Below, in pieces: positions 1-6,603 of a DNA stretch of 34,158 nt. The notes beneath the pieces were generated by a model. It was given only the letters and a program-made list of their open reading frames with translations. It made no database searches and was not told the origin of the DNA. Source of the DNA: Selenomonadales bacterium (lineage in GTDB: Bacteria; Bacillota; Clostridia; Christensenellales; QALW01); contig QALW01000037.1 of NCBI GenBank assembly GCA_003150515.1, positions 1-34,158 of the forward strand. The letters are read 5' to 3'. The position numbers and the translations under genes were made by a program. Positions within the stretch are counted from its first letter, which is position 1; each line of letters opens with the position of its first letter.

Positions 1-134
1 ATATTTTTAGGCTTATAAGGGATTCCCATGCGGCCGATTATAAAGTCTCCGTAATCATGCAGAATTGAATTTAATTGTTCGGCAGATTCCCTTGTGTCAA
101 GAATTATGCCCATTACAGCTACTCTGGTTTCCAT
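1..134 (-). CDS. TM1266-family (iron-only hydrogenase system) putative regulator, N-terminal part
   Basis: The gene is cut by the left edge; only about 44 N-terminal residues are visible. They begin METRVAVMGIILD and continue through LHDYGDFIIGRMGIPY, which matches the start of the small ACT-like TM1266 family. These proteins of about 80-90 residues are found beside [FeFe]-hydrogenase maturation genes and are annotated as putative regulators of that system. The ATG at 134 is preceded by a good ribosome-binding site (AAAGAGGTTG on the minus strand, about 140-149). A consensus promoter and a terminator-like hairpin lie upstream, so expression is probably controlled by attenuation. The family call rests on a short stretch but a characteristic one. 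Hydrogenase genes are expected beyond the left edge but cannot be seen. Confidence 0.8.
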   Translation of the reverse strand, partial: METRVAVMGIILDTRESAEQLNSILHDYGDFIIGRMGIPYKPKN

Positions 135-162
135 ATTTTCAACCTCTTTTTCTATAAAAATA

Positions 163-188
163 CCGCGTCCTTACAATCAAAGACGCGG
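163..188 (-). terminator. Terminator-like hairpin in the leader of the TM1266-type gene
   Basis: On the minus strand a 10-bp stem (CCGCGTCTTT paired with AAGGACGCGG, one G-U pair) closes a 6-nt loop and is followed by UAUUUUUAU at 155-162. It lies between the promoter and the start codon, only about 30 nt before the ATG. It would therefore stop transcription ahead of the gene unless an alternative structure forms. This suggests an attenuator rather than the terminator of another gene. Confidence 0.75.
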
Positions 189-265
189 CCGGAATTTAAT
201 TGAACTTTTCAGCGGCGCCTTTCAGTCGGGAATTGCTCGGGAGCGTTTCCTTTATGTCAGGACTA
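189..265 (-). promoter_or_regulatory. Candidate attenuator or aptamer leader of the TM1266-type gene
   Basis: About 75 nt lie between the predicted transcription start (near 265, minus strand) and the terminator-like hairpin at 163-188. This part contains short CCCGA- and GGCGCC-rich pieces. Its 5' end has GUCCU, complementary to AGGAC in the 3' arm of the terminator, so an alternative fold is possible. I compared it by eye with common riboswitches (FMN, TPP, ZTP, THF, c-di-GMP, fluoride, guanidine, preQ1) and found no full match. No ORF is credible here. The function as an aptamer is inference from the promoter-leader-terminator-gene layout. Confidence 0.45.
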
Positions 266-271
266 AAATTT

Positions 272-300
272 ATTATACTCTTTCAAAAATAGAATGTCAA
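272..300 (-). promoter_or_regulatory. Consensus sigma-A promoter for the TM1266-type gene
   Basis: On the minus strand TTGACA (300-295) and TATAAT (277-272) are separated by exactly 17 bp. Both hexamers match the vegetative consensus at every base. It fires leftward into the leader and the gene starting at 134. Confidence 0.85.
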
Positions 301-385
301 GATGCGTTTATTTTATTTATGCAATAAAATATTGAATTAAATATATAAAATGGAATTATTATAACGGTTGATTTTATAATATACA

Positions 386-414
386 TTGTAAAAAGCGGTT
401 TTTCGTGGTATACT
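386..414 (+). promoter_or_regulatory. Promoter of the ubiquitin-domain gene
   Basis: TTGTAA (386-391) and TATACT (409-414) are separated by 17 bp, about 60 nt upstream of the start codon. The -10 and the spacing are good and the -35 keeps TTG. The gene thus has its own promoter, back to back with the leftward promoter at 272-300. Confidence 0.6.
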
Positions 415-471
415 TATAAATAATGCAATGGGAGTATAATGCCATTATAAATTTAAATGCGGGAGTGTAAA

Positions 472-2013
472 TTGAAATTGAAAAAGCTGCTCTTATCTTT
501 GATGCTGGCAATATGCCTTACGGTATTTATAGCGCCTGTGCCCGCGCACGCCATGCAGATATTTGTTAAAACCCTGACGGGCAAGCATATAACCCTGGAG
601 GTTGAGCCTACCGACCGAATAGAGGATGTTAAAGCCAAAATTCAGGATAAAGAGGGCATCCCGCCCGAAAGACAGATTCTGATTTTTGCAGGGAAGCGGC
701 TTGAAGACGGCAATACGCTTCAGGATTATTCCATCCAGAAGGACAGCACTATCCATGTTGTGCTGCGCCCAAGTCAAGACGCTATTGTTTTAGGAGCATA
801 TCCTCTTTATGCTTCAGGAGGCTGGAATGCTCAGGATGGGGCCTTGGTGTATTTTGGGGAGTATAACGGGCGTCCGAGCGTTTTCCGCGCGCTGGGCAGA
901 AGCGCGTGGACGCAGGACGTGTCTGAAAACTGCATTTTGCTGGATTGCGGGGAAGTGCTCAGGGAGATGAAATTTGACGGGGACGGCCTGTCTAATTCCG
1001 GGCAGATTTTTAACAGTCCCAATCAATGGACGGGCAGCGATTTGGAAGAATGGCTGAACGGCGGAGAATATTATGGGAATCCGGATGTGTTTACTGCTTT
1101 AGAGAGGAGCATTATTGCTGTAACCGCGCTGAAGCAGTTGGAAAATTACAGCGCGGGCGGAGGAACATATACTGATTACGAGGCGGAGAATTATATATTT
1201 CTTTTAAGCGCGGAAGAAGCGGAGAATTTATATATGGACGCGGACGCGCGGGCGAAAACTGAGGACGGACGCTATTGGTGGACGCGCTCGGCATATGCCG
1301 GAGCGCAGGCTGATGCCCCGCAGGCGGGCGCCGTGGGGGATTCTGAGGATTTTTATAATTTGGGCGTGACGGCGGAAAATGCAGGGGTGAGCCCGGCTTT
1401 TAATATAAAGCAGGAGTCGATTTTGTTTGTTTCAGCCGCTGAAAACGGCAAAATTTCGGGCTCTGCGGGAGCTTCCGCCTTAAGGGAGGTCCTTGATTAC
1501 AACGGCACGAGCTGGAAGCTTACTCTTTTGGATTCAAGCCGAGATTTTAACGCGGACGCTGAAGGCTTGCAAAGGGCTGAGGCGGCGCAGGGAGGCAGTT
1601 TCAGCATAAACTATTCGGGGGCCCGGACGGGGATAAACGAATATGTCTCCGTATTGCTCTGCGATAAGAATGAAAACGTGCTTTATTATGGGAATATTGC
1701 CCGGAACAGCGCGGAGGGCAGCGCATTAATACAGATTCCGGACGGGCTGGAGACGGGCGAATATATTTTAAAAATATTTTCCGAACAGGCAAACGGCGAT
1801 AAGAAAAGCGATTATGCCAGCGCCTTTAAAGAAATTGCGCTGAATGTAACGCCGCGGGAGAATGAATCTGTTCCCGATGACGATGATGATGAACATGTCC
1901 CCGAAAGCGGCACCGGCGACGGCGGCGCCTGGATGATAATGCTTGCGCCCGCGGCCTTTTTAGGAGGCGCGGCGGCCGCCCTTCAAAGAGGGAAAAGACG
2001 GAAAATAAAATAA
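472..2013 (+). CDS. Secreted, surface-anchored protein with N-terminal ubiquitin domain and DUF6273-like domain
   Basis: I place the start at TTG 472, because GGGAG lies 6 nt before it, while ATG 457 has no Shine-Dalgarno and overlaps that site; the product is then 513 residues. Residues 1-27 are a signal peptide (KLKK, a hydrophobic run, VPAHA). Predicted cleavage leaves a mature N-terminus of MQIFVKTLTGK, the exact start of ubiquitin. Residues 28-99 align with ubiquitin 1-72 without gaps, about 58 of 72 identical to the human protein by hand alignment. K6, K11, K27, K29, K33, K48 and K63 are all kept, as are L8, I44, H68 and V70. After R72 the sequence runs PSQDA instead of LRGG. A DUF6273-like region follows (YWWTRSA near 268, VSPAFNI near 310), then an unknown beta-rich part. 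An acidic linker, VPESG (476-480), a hydrophobic segment and a basic tail (GKRRKIK) suggest a sorting or membrane anchor. It appears monocistronic. Function is unknown. Confidence 0.92.
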   Translation: MKLKKLLLSLMLAICLTVFIAPVPAHAMQIFVKTLTGKHITLEVEPTDRIEDVKAKIQDKEGIPPERQILIFAGKRLEDGNTLQDYSIQKDSTIHVVLRPSQDAIVLGAYPLYASGGWNAQDGALVYFGEYNGRPSVFRALGRSAWTQDVSENCILLDCGEVLREMKFDGDGLSNSGQIFNSPNQWTGSDLEEWLNGGEYYGNPDVFTALERSIIAVTALKQLENYSAGGGTYTDYEAENYIFLLSAEEAENLYMDADARAKTEDGRYWWTRSAYAGAQADAPQAGAVGDSEDFYNLGVTAENAGVSPAFNIKQESILFVSAAENGKISGSAGASALREVLDYNGTSWKLTLLDSSRDFNADAEGLQRAEAAQGGSFSINYSGARTGINEYVSVLLCDKNENVLYYGNIARNSAEGSALIQIPDGLETGEYILKIFSEQANGDKKSDYASAFKEIALNVTPRENESVPDDDDDEHVPESGTGDGGAWMIMLAPAAFLGGAAAALQRGKRRKIK

Positions 2014-2037
2014 TATCGGGCGGCGCTTGGATAATGC

Positions 2038-2098
2038 GATCAGAGCACAGCGCGTTTTTGCGGGAAAGCTTTCCTTTGCGGCGCATTATGCTCTGATT
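2038..2098 (+). terminator. Imperfect hairpin after the ubiquitin-domain gene, possible terminator
   Basis: GATCAGAGCA (2038-2047) pairs with TGCTCTGATT (2089-2098) with one G-U pair, and is followed by a T-rich stretch (TTGTTTATTTATTTC). The long loop contains the 12-bp palindrome GGAAAGCTTTCC (2063-2074), whose two halves recur at the tips of the hairpins near 8268 and 12592. It is less compact than a standard intrinsic terminator. Confidence 0.45.
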
Positions 2099-2203
2099 GA
2101 ATTGTTTATTTATTTCGCTTTATTTGATTCTAAAGCCGGAGGAATGAAATTGCAGGCGCAAAAAGCCGAGCGCCGTTTTAATTTTAACTGCAAGAAATAA
2201 TAA

Positions 2204-2237
2204 AAGCCTCTTTTAACCTGACGGAAAAAAGAGGCTT
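2204..2237 (-). terminator. Terminator downstream of tRNA-Gly
   Basis: An 11-bp stem (AAGCCTCTTTT at 2204-2214 with AAAAGAGGCTT at 2227-2237) is followed on the minus strand by UUAUUAUUU. It sits just past the 3' end of the leftward tRNA. On the plus strand the tail is weaker but could help stop readthrough from the ubiquitin-domain gene. Confidence 0.8.
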
Positions 2238-2243
2238 ATTATT

Positions 2244-2317
2244 TGGAGCGGGTGATGGGAATCGAACCCACACAACCAGCTTGGAAGGCTGGGGCTCTAC
2301 CATTGAGCTACACCCGC
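2244..2317 (-). tRNA. tRNA-Gly (anticodon UCC)
   Basis: The minus strand folds as a complete cloverleaf. The acceptor stem is GCGGGTG with CACCCGC, the D arm contains GCTCAATGGTAGAGC, the anticodon loop is CTTCCAA with anticodon TCC, the T loop is TTCGATT, and CCA is encoded at the 3' end. It reads GGA codons. It has its own consensus promoter and a terminator, so it is a single-gene unit. A cca gene lies elsewhere in the window, although this tRNA does not need it for synthesis. Confidence 0.97.
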
Positions 2318-2336
2318 AATTTATTTGACGTGTGTT

Positions 2337-2365
2337 ATTATATTATATGCGGCGGCGTTTGTCAA
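2337..2365 (-). promoter_or_regulatory. Consensus promoter of tRNA-Gly
   Basis: On the minus strand TTGACA (2365-2360) and TATAAT (2342-2337) are separated by 17 bp, about 20 nt from the tRNA 5' end. Confidence 0.85.
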
Positions 2366-2402
2366 TGATTTTTAAAGCCGGCTGAAAAAATGATTTTCAC
2401 AT

Positions 2403-2432
2403 TTGTTGTATGCGGAATAAGTGTGCTATAAT
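2403..2432 (+). promoter_or_regulatory. Probable promoter of the radical SAM gene
   Basis: TTGTTG (2403-2408) and TATAAT (2427-2432) are 18 bp apart, about 70 nt before the coding region. It is divergent from the tRNA-Gly promoter. Confidence 0.55.
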
Positions 2433-2500
2433 ATAGGCGCGCGCTTAAAAAACGCCGGAGACGGCAGCGCGTTAAACGGAGATTGCGGACGGAACGGATT

Positions 2501-3376
2501 ATGGACGGATGCAGGCTATGCCCGAGAGAATGCGGGATTATACGCTCTAAGAGCGCGGGATTTTGTGGAGCAGGCGATAAGCTGCGGGCCGCGCGCATTG
2601 CTCCGCATTTTTGGGAGGAACCGATAATCAGCGGTTCAAAGGGGACGGGCGCGGTATTTTTCAGCGGCTGCTCGTTGAAATGTGTGTTCTGCCAGAATTA
2701 TGCAATCAGTCATGAACGTTTGGGCAGAGAAATAAGCGAGCGTGATTTTATTAAAGCGCTGGAGGAGCTTAAAGGGCGGGGAGTGCATAATATCAGCCTG
2801 ATAAATCCCACTCATTACGCCCGAATGCTGGAGAGCATATTTAATAAATGGAAGCCGGGCATTCCGGTAATATATAATTCGGGGGGATTTGACAATCCCG
2901 AAAGCTTAAAGGCGGCCCAAAGCTACGCAGACATTTATCTTCCCGATTTTAAGCTTATGGACGCTTCAAGGTGCAGCCGCTATCTCGGCTTTGGGGAATA
3001 CGCCGCGCATGCAAAGAGGGCGATTAAGGAGATGCTCAGGCAGAGGCCCCGGCCTGTTTACGGTCAGGACGGAATGCTGCAAGAGGGAGTTATTATACGT
3101 CATCTGGTTCTGCCCTGCAATTTAGATCAAACCAAGAAAATAATAGACTGGCTTTGGGATAACGTGCCGCCCGAGACGCCCATAAGCATTATGAGCCAGT
3201 ATTTTCCGGCGGGCCGGGCCGGAGAATATTCTGAAATTAACAGAAGCATTACCGCGCGGGAATATAACGCTGCGGCCGAATATTTTCTGTCCAAGGGTTT
3301 TTCTAACGGCTATATACAGGAACGAGCCTCCCAAAGCCCTGAATATGTGCCAGAATTTGATTTTACCGGGATGTGA
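2501..3376 (+). CDS. PflA-like radical SAM protein (COG1313 type)
   Basis: A 4Fe-4S radical SAM enzyme that resembles pyruvate formate-lyase activating enzymes; the true substrate of this subgroup is not established. The SAM-cluster motif is CSLKCVFC (CxxxCxxC). The N-terminus carries CRLCPRECG...GFCGA, four cysteines typical of the COG1313 subgroup and suited to a second metal site. The motifs YNSGGF and YLPDFKLMD fit the partial barrel. I use ATG 2501, giving 291 residues. The in-frame TTG at 2483 is possible, but its only purine-rich site lies 1 nt away. The gene ends 4 nt before cggR, so the two are probably cotranscribed, though no functional link is obvious. Confidence 0.85.
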   Translation: MDGCRLCPRECGIIRSKSAGFCGAGDKLRAARIAPHFWEEPIISGSKGTGAVFFSGCSLKCVFCQNYAISHERLGREISERDFIKALEELKGRGVHNISLINPTHYARMLESIFNKWKPGIPVIYNSGGFDNPESLKAAQSYADIYLPDFKLMDASRCSRYLGFGEYAAHAKRAIKEMLRQRPRPVYGQDGMLQEGVIIRHLVLPCNLDQTKKIIDWLWDNVPPETPISIMSQYFPAGRAGEYSEINRSITAREYNAAAEYFLSKGFSNGYIQERASQSPEYVPEFDFTGM

Positions 3377-3380
3377 CAAG

Positions 3381-4403
3381 ATGGATAGGATTATAACTCT
3401 TATGAACGAGCTTTCGCCTGACGCTATGAGCGCGCTGGAAAGAAGATATAACACGTTAAGGAGCCTGAGCTATATTCAGCCTGCGGGAAGGCGGCAGCTT
3501 GCCGAATACACCAATATGACAGAGCGGGAGGCGCGGAGCGAAACAGAACAGCTTAAAAAGCAGGGGCTTGTTCAATCGGATTCCTGCGGCATGCGGCTGA
3601 CCACCGAGGGAATGAAAGTGCTCCTGGAGCTTTATGAATGCATAAGCGCTATTTCCAACAAGCGGGAGATGGAGCTCACGTTGGCAAGCGCGCTGAATAT
3701 TAAGGACGTTTCTATAGTTTCGGGAGACGCCGAGCAGAAAAACATGGTTTTCAGAGACATGGGGGCCAGAGCGGCCAAATGCTTTCAGAAATATGCTCCG
3801 GACATTGCTTCGGCTGCGGTTACGGGGCATAAGACTGTTGAATATATGACTAATTCCCGCTTTATTTCGGGACGGCATTCGGAGCTTACGATATATCCGG
3901 TAAGGACCGCTCAATTAAACAGCGAGGATGATAACGCCAATAATAACTGCGCGCGTCTGGCCCGCAAAATGGGCGCTAATTATAAGCTGCTTCATTTAGG
4001 CGAGGGGCTGAGCATAAACGAGATTGAGAAAAAGTATCAGTCTGCTCCTGTTATGGAGGCCGTTGCCGGAGCAATGGGGGCGGATGTGATTATATCGGGC
4101 GTGAATTCGCTTAACGGCAGTCCGGTTTTTAACGCTATGAGCGTGTGCGCAAGGGAATCGCTGCTTCAAGAGGACGCCTGCTGCGAGCTGCTGGGCAATT
4201 TCCTTAAAAAGGACGGCAAGCAGATAAATAATCCTCCCATACATTCCACGGCGGTTGAAGAATTGGGAGAGGCGAGGATATTTATGCTTATAGCCGGAGG
4301 CGCGGGCTCGGTTGACGCAATTTCCGCGCTGGCGTGCAGGCTGAATAATATGCATTTAATTACAGACGAGACTACGGCTGGCGCGCTTATAAGGAGCAAA
4401 TAA
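3381..4403 (+). CDS. cggR: CggR-like central glycolytic gene regulator (SorC family)
   Basis: A DNA-binding repressor of about 340 residues. An N-terminal winged-helix region (LSYIQPAGRRQLAEYTNMTEREAR..., then KKQGLV) is followed by a SorC-type sugar-phosphate-binding domain. That domain is like a sugar-phosphate isomerase, and in CggR it senses fructose-1,6-bisphosphate. Motifs seen include VTGHKTVEYM, GADVIISGVN and a C-terminal AIFMLIAGG-like strand. The reading frame is open from 3345, but ATG 3381 is the better start because it follows the previous gene's stop and fits the family length. It lies directly upstream of pgk, as expected for an autoregulated glycolytic operon, except that gapA is not between them. 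Identification is strong from both sequence and context. Confidence 0.88.
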   Translation: MDRIITLMNELSPDAMSALERRYNTLRSLSYIQPAGRRQLAEYTNMTEREARSETEQLKKQGLVQSDSCGMRLTTEGMKVLLELYECISAISNKREMELTLASALNIKDVSIVSGDAEQKNMVFRDMGARAAKCFQKYAPDIASAAVTGHKTVEYMTNSRFISGRHSELTIYPVRTAQLNSEDDNANNNCARLARKMGANYKLLHLGEGLSINEIEKKYQSAPVMEAVAGAMGADVIISGVNSLNGSPVFNAMSVCARESLLQEDACCELLGNFLKKDGKQINNPPIHSTAVEELGEARIFMLIAGGAGSVDAISALACRLNNMHLITDETTAGALIRSK

Positions 4404-4439
4404 AAATTTTTTGTTAAATTATTAACATTAACCGTCTAA

Positions 4440-4456
4440 AAGGGGCGTATAAGGGG
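4440..4456 (+). promoter_or_regulatory. Candidate CggR operator (direct repeat)
   Basis: AAGGGG occurs twice (4440-4445 and 4451-4456) with an 11-bp period, about one helical turn, just upstream of the pgk promoter. CggR is known to bind direct repeats in Bacillus, but the sequence there differs. This is a suggestion based on position and periodicity only. Confidence 0.3.
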
Positions 4457-4466
4457 TAATATTTGG

Positions 4467-4495
4467 TTGACTGATTATTTAGGATATTATATTAT
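4467..4495 (+). promoter_or_regulatory. Promoter of the pgk-tpiA-gpmI block
   Basis: TTGACT (4467-4472) and TATTAT (4490-4495) are separated by 17 bp, about 50 nt before pgk. It would let the glycolytic genes be transcribed separately from cggR. Confidence 0.7.
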
Positions 4496-4544
4496 TGTGT
4501 AAGGCTGTTGGAACGGCTAATATTAATGCGAGGGGTGCTATTTA

Positions 4545-5732
4545 ATGAATAAGAAGACCATAGAGGATATAGACGTATCGGGCAAAAAGGTACTGGTCAG
4601 AGTGGATTTCAACGTTCCGCTGGATGAAAACGGACGCATAACGGACGAGACCCGTATTAAGGCGGCGCTTCCTACCATCAAATATCTGCTTGAGCATAAT
4701 GCGGCGGTTATACTCTGCTCTCATCTGGGCAGGCCCAAGGGAGAATTTAATATGAAATATTCCCTGGCTCCGGTGGCCAGCCGCTTAAAGGAGATTTTCG
4801 GAGAGAATCGGGTGACGTTCGCTTCGGATATTATAGGCGAGAGCGCCAAGCAGGCGGTAGCGTCTTTGAAGCCGGGCAATATCGTGCTTTTGGAAAATCT
4901 GCGCTTTCATAAAGAGGAGGAAAAGAATGATCCTGCCTTTGCCAAGGCGCTGGCGGCCTATGCCGATATATATGTAAACGACGCTTTTGGCACTGCTCAC
5001 AGAGCTCACGCCTCTACGGCTGGAGTGGCCGATTATCTGCCTGCCGTCGCCGGAGAGCTCATAGGCAAGGAATTAAGCGTAATGGGCAAGGCCCTGGATA
5101 ATCCCGAACGTCCCTTTGTGGCCATTTTAGGCGGGCGCAAGGTTTCGGATAAAATAGGGGTTATAAACAATCTGCTTGAAAAGGTGGACACCCTTATAAT
5201 AGGCGGCGCTATGAGCTATACTTTCTTTAAGGCTATGGGGCTTAATATAGGCAACAGCCTTGTGGAAGAGGATAAGCTTAGCTTAGCCAAGCAGCTTTTA
5301 GCCAAGGCTGAAGCTAAGGGCATTAAAATGCTTCTGCCCGTGGACTGCGTGCTGGCTAATGATTTTAACGCGCAGGCCGAAATGCTGACTGTGGATTATG
5401 ATAAGATTCCCGACGGCTGGGAGGGCATGGATATCGGGCCCAAGACCCGCGAGCTTTACGCTCAGGCAATTAAACCGGCCAAAACCGTTATATGGAACGG
5501 GCCTATGGGCGTTTTTGAATTTCCCCGGTTTGCCGAGGGCACCAAGGCCGTGGCCAAAGCCATGAGCGAATGCTCGGGCACGACCATCATAGGCGGAGGG
5601 GATTCCGCCGCGGCGGTTGAGCAGCTTGGCTTTGCCAGTAAAATCACTCATATTTCAACGGGCGGCGGCGCGTCTCTTGAATTTTTAGAAGGTCTGGAGC
5701 TGCCGGGCGTGGCGGCGCTGAACGATAAATAA
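4545..5732 (+). CDS. pgk: Phosphoglycerate kinase
   Basis: Transfers a phosphate from 1,3-bisphosphoglycerate to ADP, making 3-phosphoglycerate and ATP in glycolysis; cytoplasmic. At 395 residues it has the standard bacterial length. It carries the N-domain substrate motifs VRVDFNVPLD and SHLGRPKGE, the basic patch of GTAHRAHAST, and the C-domain nucleotide motifs NGPMGVFE and GGGDSAAAVEQ, with GGGASLEFLEG at the end. The start is supported by GAGGGG 11 nt upstream. It follows cggR and precedes tpiA. The missing gapA partner is discussed in the findings. Confidence 0.98.
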   Translation: MNKKTIEDIDVSGKKVLVRVDFNVPLDENGRITDETRIKAALPTIKYLLEHNAAVILCSHLGRPKGEFNMKYSLAPVASRLKEIFGENRVTFASDIIGESAKQAVASLKPGNIVLLENLRFHKEEEKNDPAFAKALAAYADIYVNDAFGTAHRAHASTAGVADYLPAVAGELIGKELSVMGKALDNPERPFVAILGGRKVSDKIGVINNLLEKVDTLIIGGAMSYTFFKAMGLNIGNSLVEEDKLSLAKQLLAKAEAKGIKMLLPVDCVLANDFNAQAEMLTVDYDKIPDGWEGMDIGPKTRELYAQAIKPAKTVIWNGPMGVFEFPRFAEGTKAVAKAMSECSGTTIIGGGDSAAAVEQLGFASKITHISTGGGASLEFLEGLELPGVAALNDK

Positions 5733-5742
5733 AAACTGTTTT

Positions 5743-5768
5743 GGGGGCGCGGAGTAATCCGCGGCCCC
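5743..5768 (+). terminator. Intercistronic hairpin between pgk and tpiA
   Basis: GGGGGCGCGGA (5743-5753) pairs with TCCGCGGCCCC (5758-5768) apart from one G-G mismatch, with a GTAA loop, and is followed by TGTTTTAAG. The tail is too poor in T for a strong terminator, so it may attenuate or stabilise the message. Its arms resemble the outer arms of the large cloverleaf at 8210-8338. Confidence 0.4.
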
Positions 5769-5833
5769 TGTTTTAAGCGCTCGGGCTTTTGTCTGGGCGC
5801 GTTATGCATTTTATTATATGGAGGAAATTATAA

Positions 5834-6580
5834 ATGAGAAAACCTATTATAACGGGAAACTGGAAAATGAATAAAACTCCTAAGGAGACAGCCGAGCTTA
5901 TAAATCAGCTTAAGCCGCTGGTGGCCCAGGCTGAATGCGAAGTGGTGGTATGCCCGCCGGCCGTATGCCTGGCCGCCGCCGCCGAGGCGCTCAAGGGAAG
6001 CAATATAAAATTGGGCGCGCAGAATGTGCATTGGGCGCGTTCGGGGGCTTTTACGGGAGAGATTTCGGCGGACATGCTTAAGGCGCTGGACGTGGAATAT
6101 GTGATCCTGGGGCACAGCGAGCGCCGGCAATATTTCGGAGAAACAGACGAAGGAGTTAATAAGCGTGCGCTTTTCGCGCTTTCCAACGGGTTAATTCCCA
6201 TAATCTGCGTAGGCGAGAGCCTGGAGCAGAGAGAAAAGGGAGTTACGGCGGAGGTGGTTTCCAGCCAGGTCAGGGAGGCGTTAAAGGGCTTCACTGCGGA
6301 AAACGCTGCCGATACCGTTATAGCCTACGAGCCCATTTGGGCGATAGGCACGGGCAAAACGGCCACAAGTGAGCAGGCCAATGAGGTTATAATGCAGATC
6401 CGCGGCGTGGTCAGAGAGCTTTTCGGAGAGGAAACGGCGGAAAAGACGCGCATACAGTACGGCGGCAGCATGAATCCCAAGAACGCTTCCGAGCTTATGG
6501 GCATGTCTGATATAGACGGCGGGCTTATAGGAGGCGCCAGCTTAAAAGCCGAGGATTTTGCCGCGGTAGTTAATTTCTGA
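5834..6580 (+). CDS. tpiA: Triosephosphate isomerase
   Basis: Interconverts dihydroxyacetone phosphate and glyceraldehyde-3-phosphate; a cytoplasmic TIM-barrel dimer. The 248-residue length is normal. All key motifs are present: GNWKMNK near the N-terminus (catalytic lysine), VILGHSERRQYF (catalytic histidine), AYEPIWAIGTGK (catalytic glutamate and the flexible loop), and the phosphate-binding YGGSMNPKN and GLIGGASL. The start follows GGAGGAAATTATAA. It lies about 100 nt after pgk with a hairpin in the gap, and 23 nt before gpmI. Confidence 0.98.
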   Translation: MRKPIITGNWKMNKTPKETAELINQLKPLVAQAECEVVVCPPAVCLAAAAEALKGSNIKLGAQNVHWARSGAFTGEISADMLKALDVEYVILGHSERRQYFGETDEGVNKRALFALSNGLIPIICVGESLEQREKGVTAEVVSSQVREALKGFTAENAADTVIAYEPIWAIGTGKTATSEQANEVIMQIRGVVRELFGEETAEKTRIQYGGSMNPKNASELMGMSDIDGGLIGGASLKAEDFAAVVNF

Positions 6581-6603
6581 TTGGAAAGGGAGCATTTGAG
6601 ATT

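Noticed and set aside
189..265. FMN riboswitch, because the minus strand contains AAUUCCCGAC
   Set aside because: Only that short piece matches. The other conserved FMN segments and the six-helix layout are missing, and the leader is too short.
94..327. 77-codon plus-strand open frame
   Set aside because: It overlaps the start of the TM1266-type gene, its leader hairpin and its promoter; no ribosome-binding site.
553..768. Ubiquitin domain as eukaryotic contamination
   Set aside because: The domain is fused in frame to a bacterial signal peptide and a DUF6273-like domain, has a bacterial promoter and ribosome-binding site, no introns, and the same codon habits as its neighbours.
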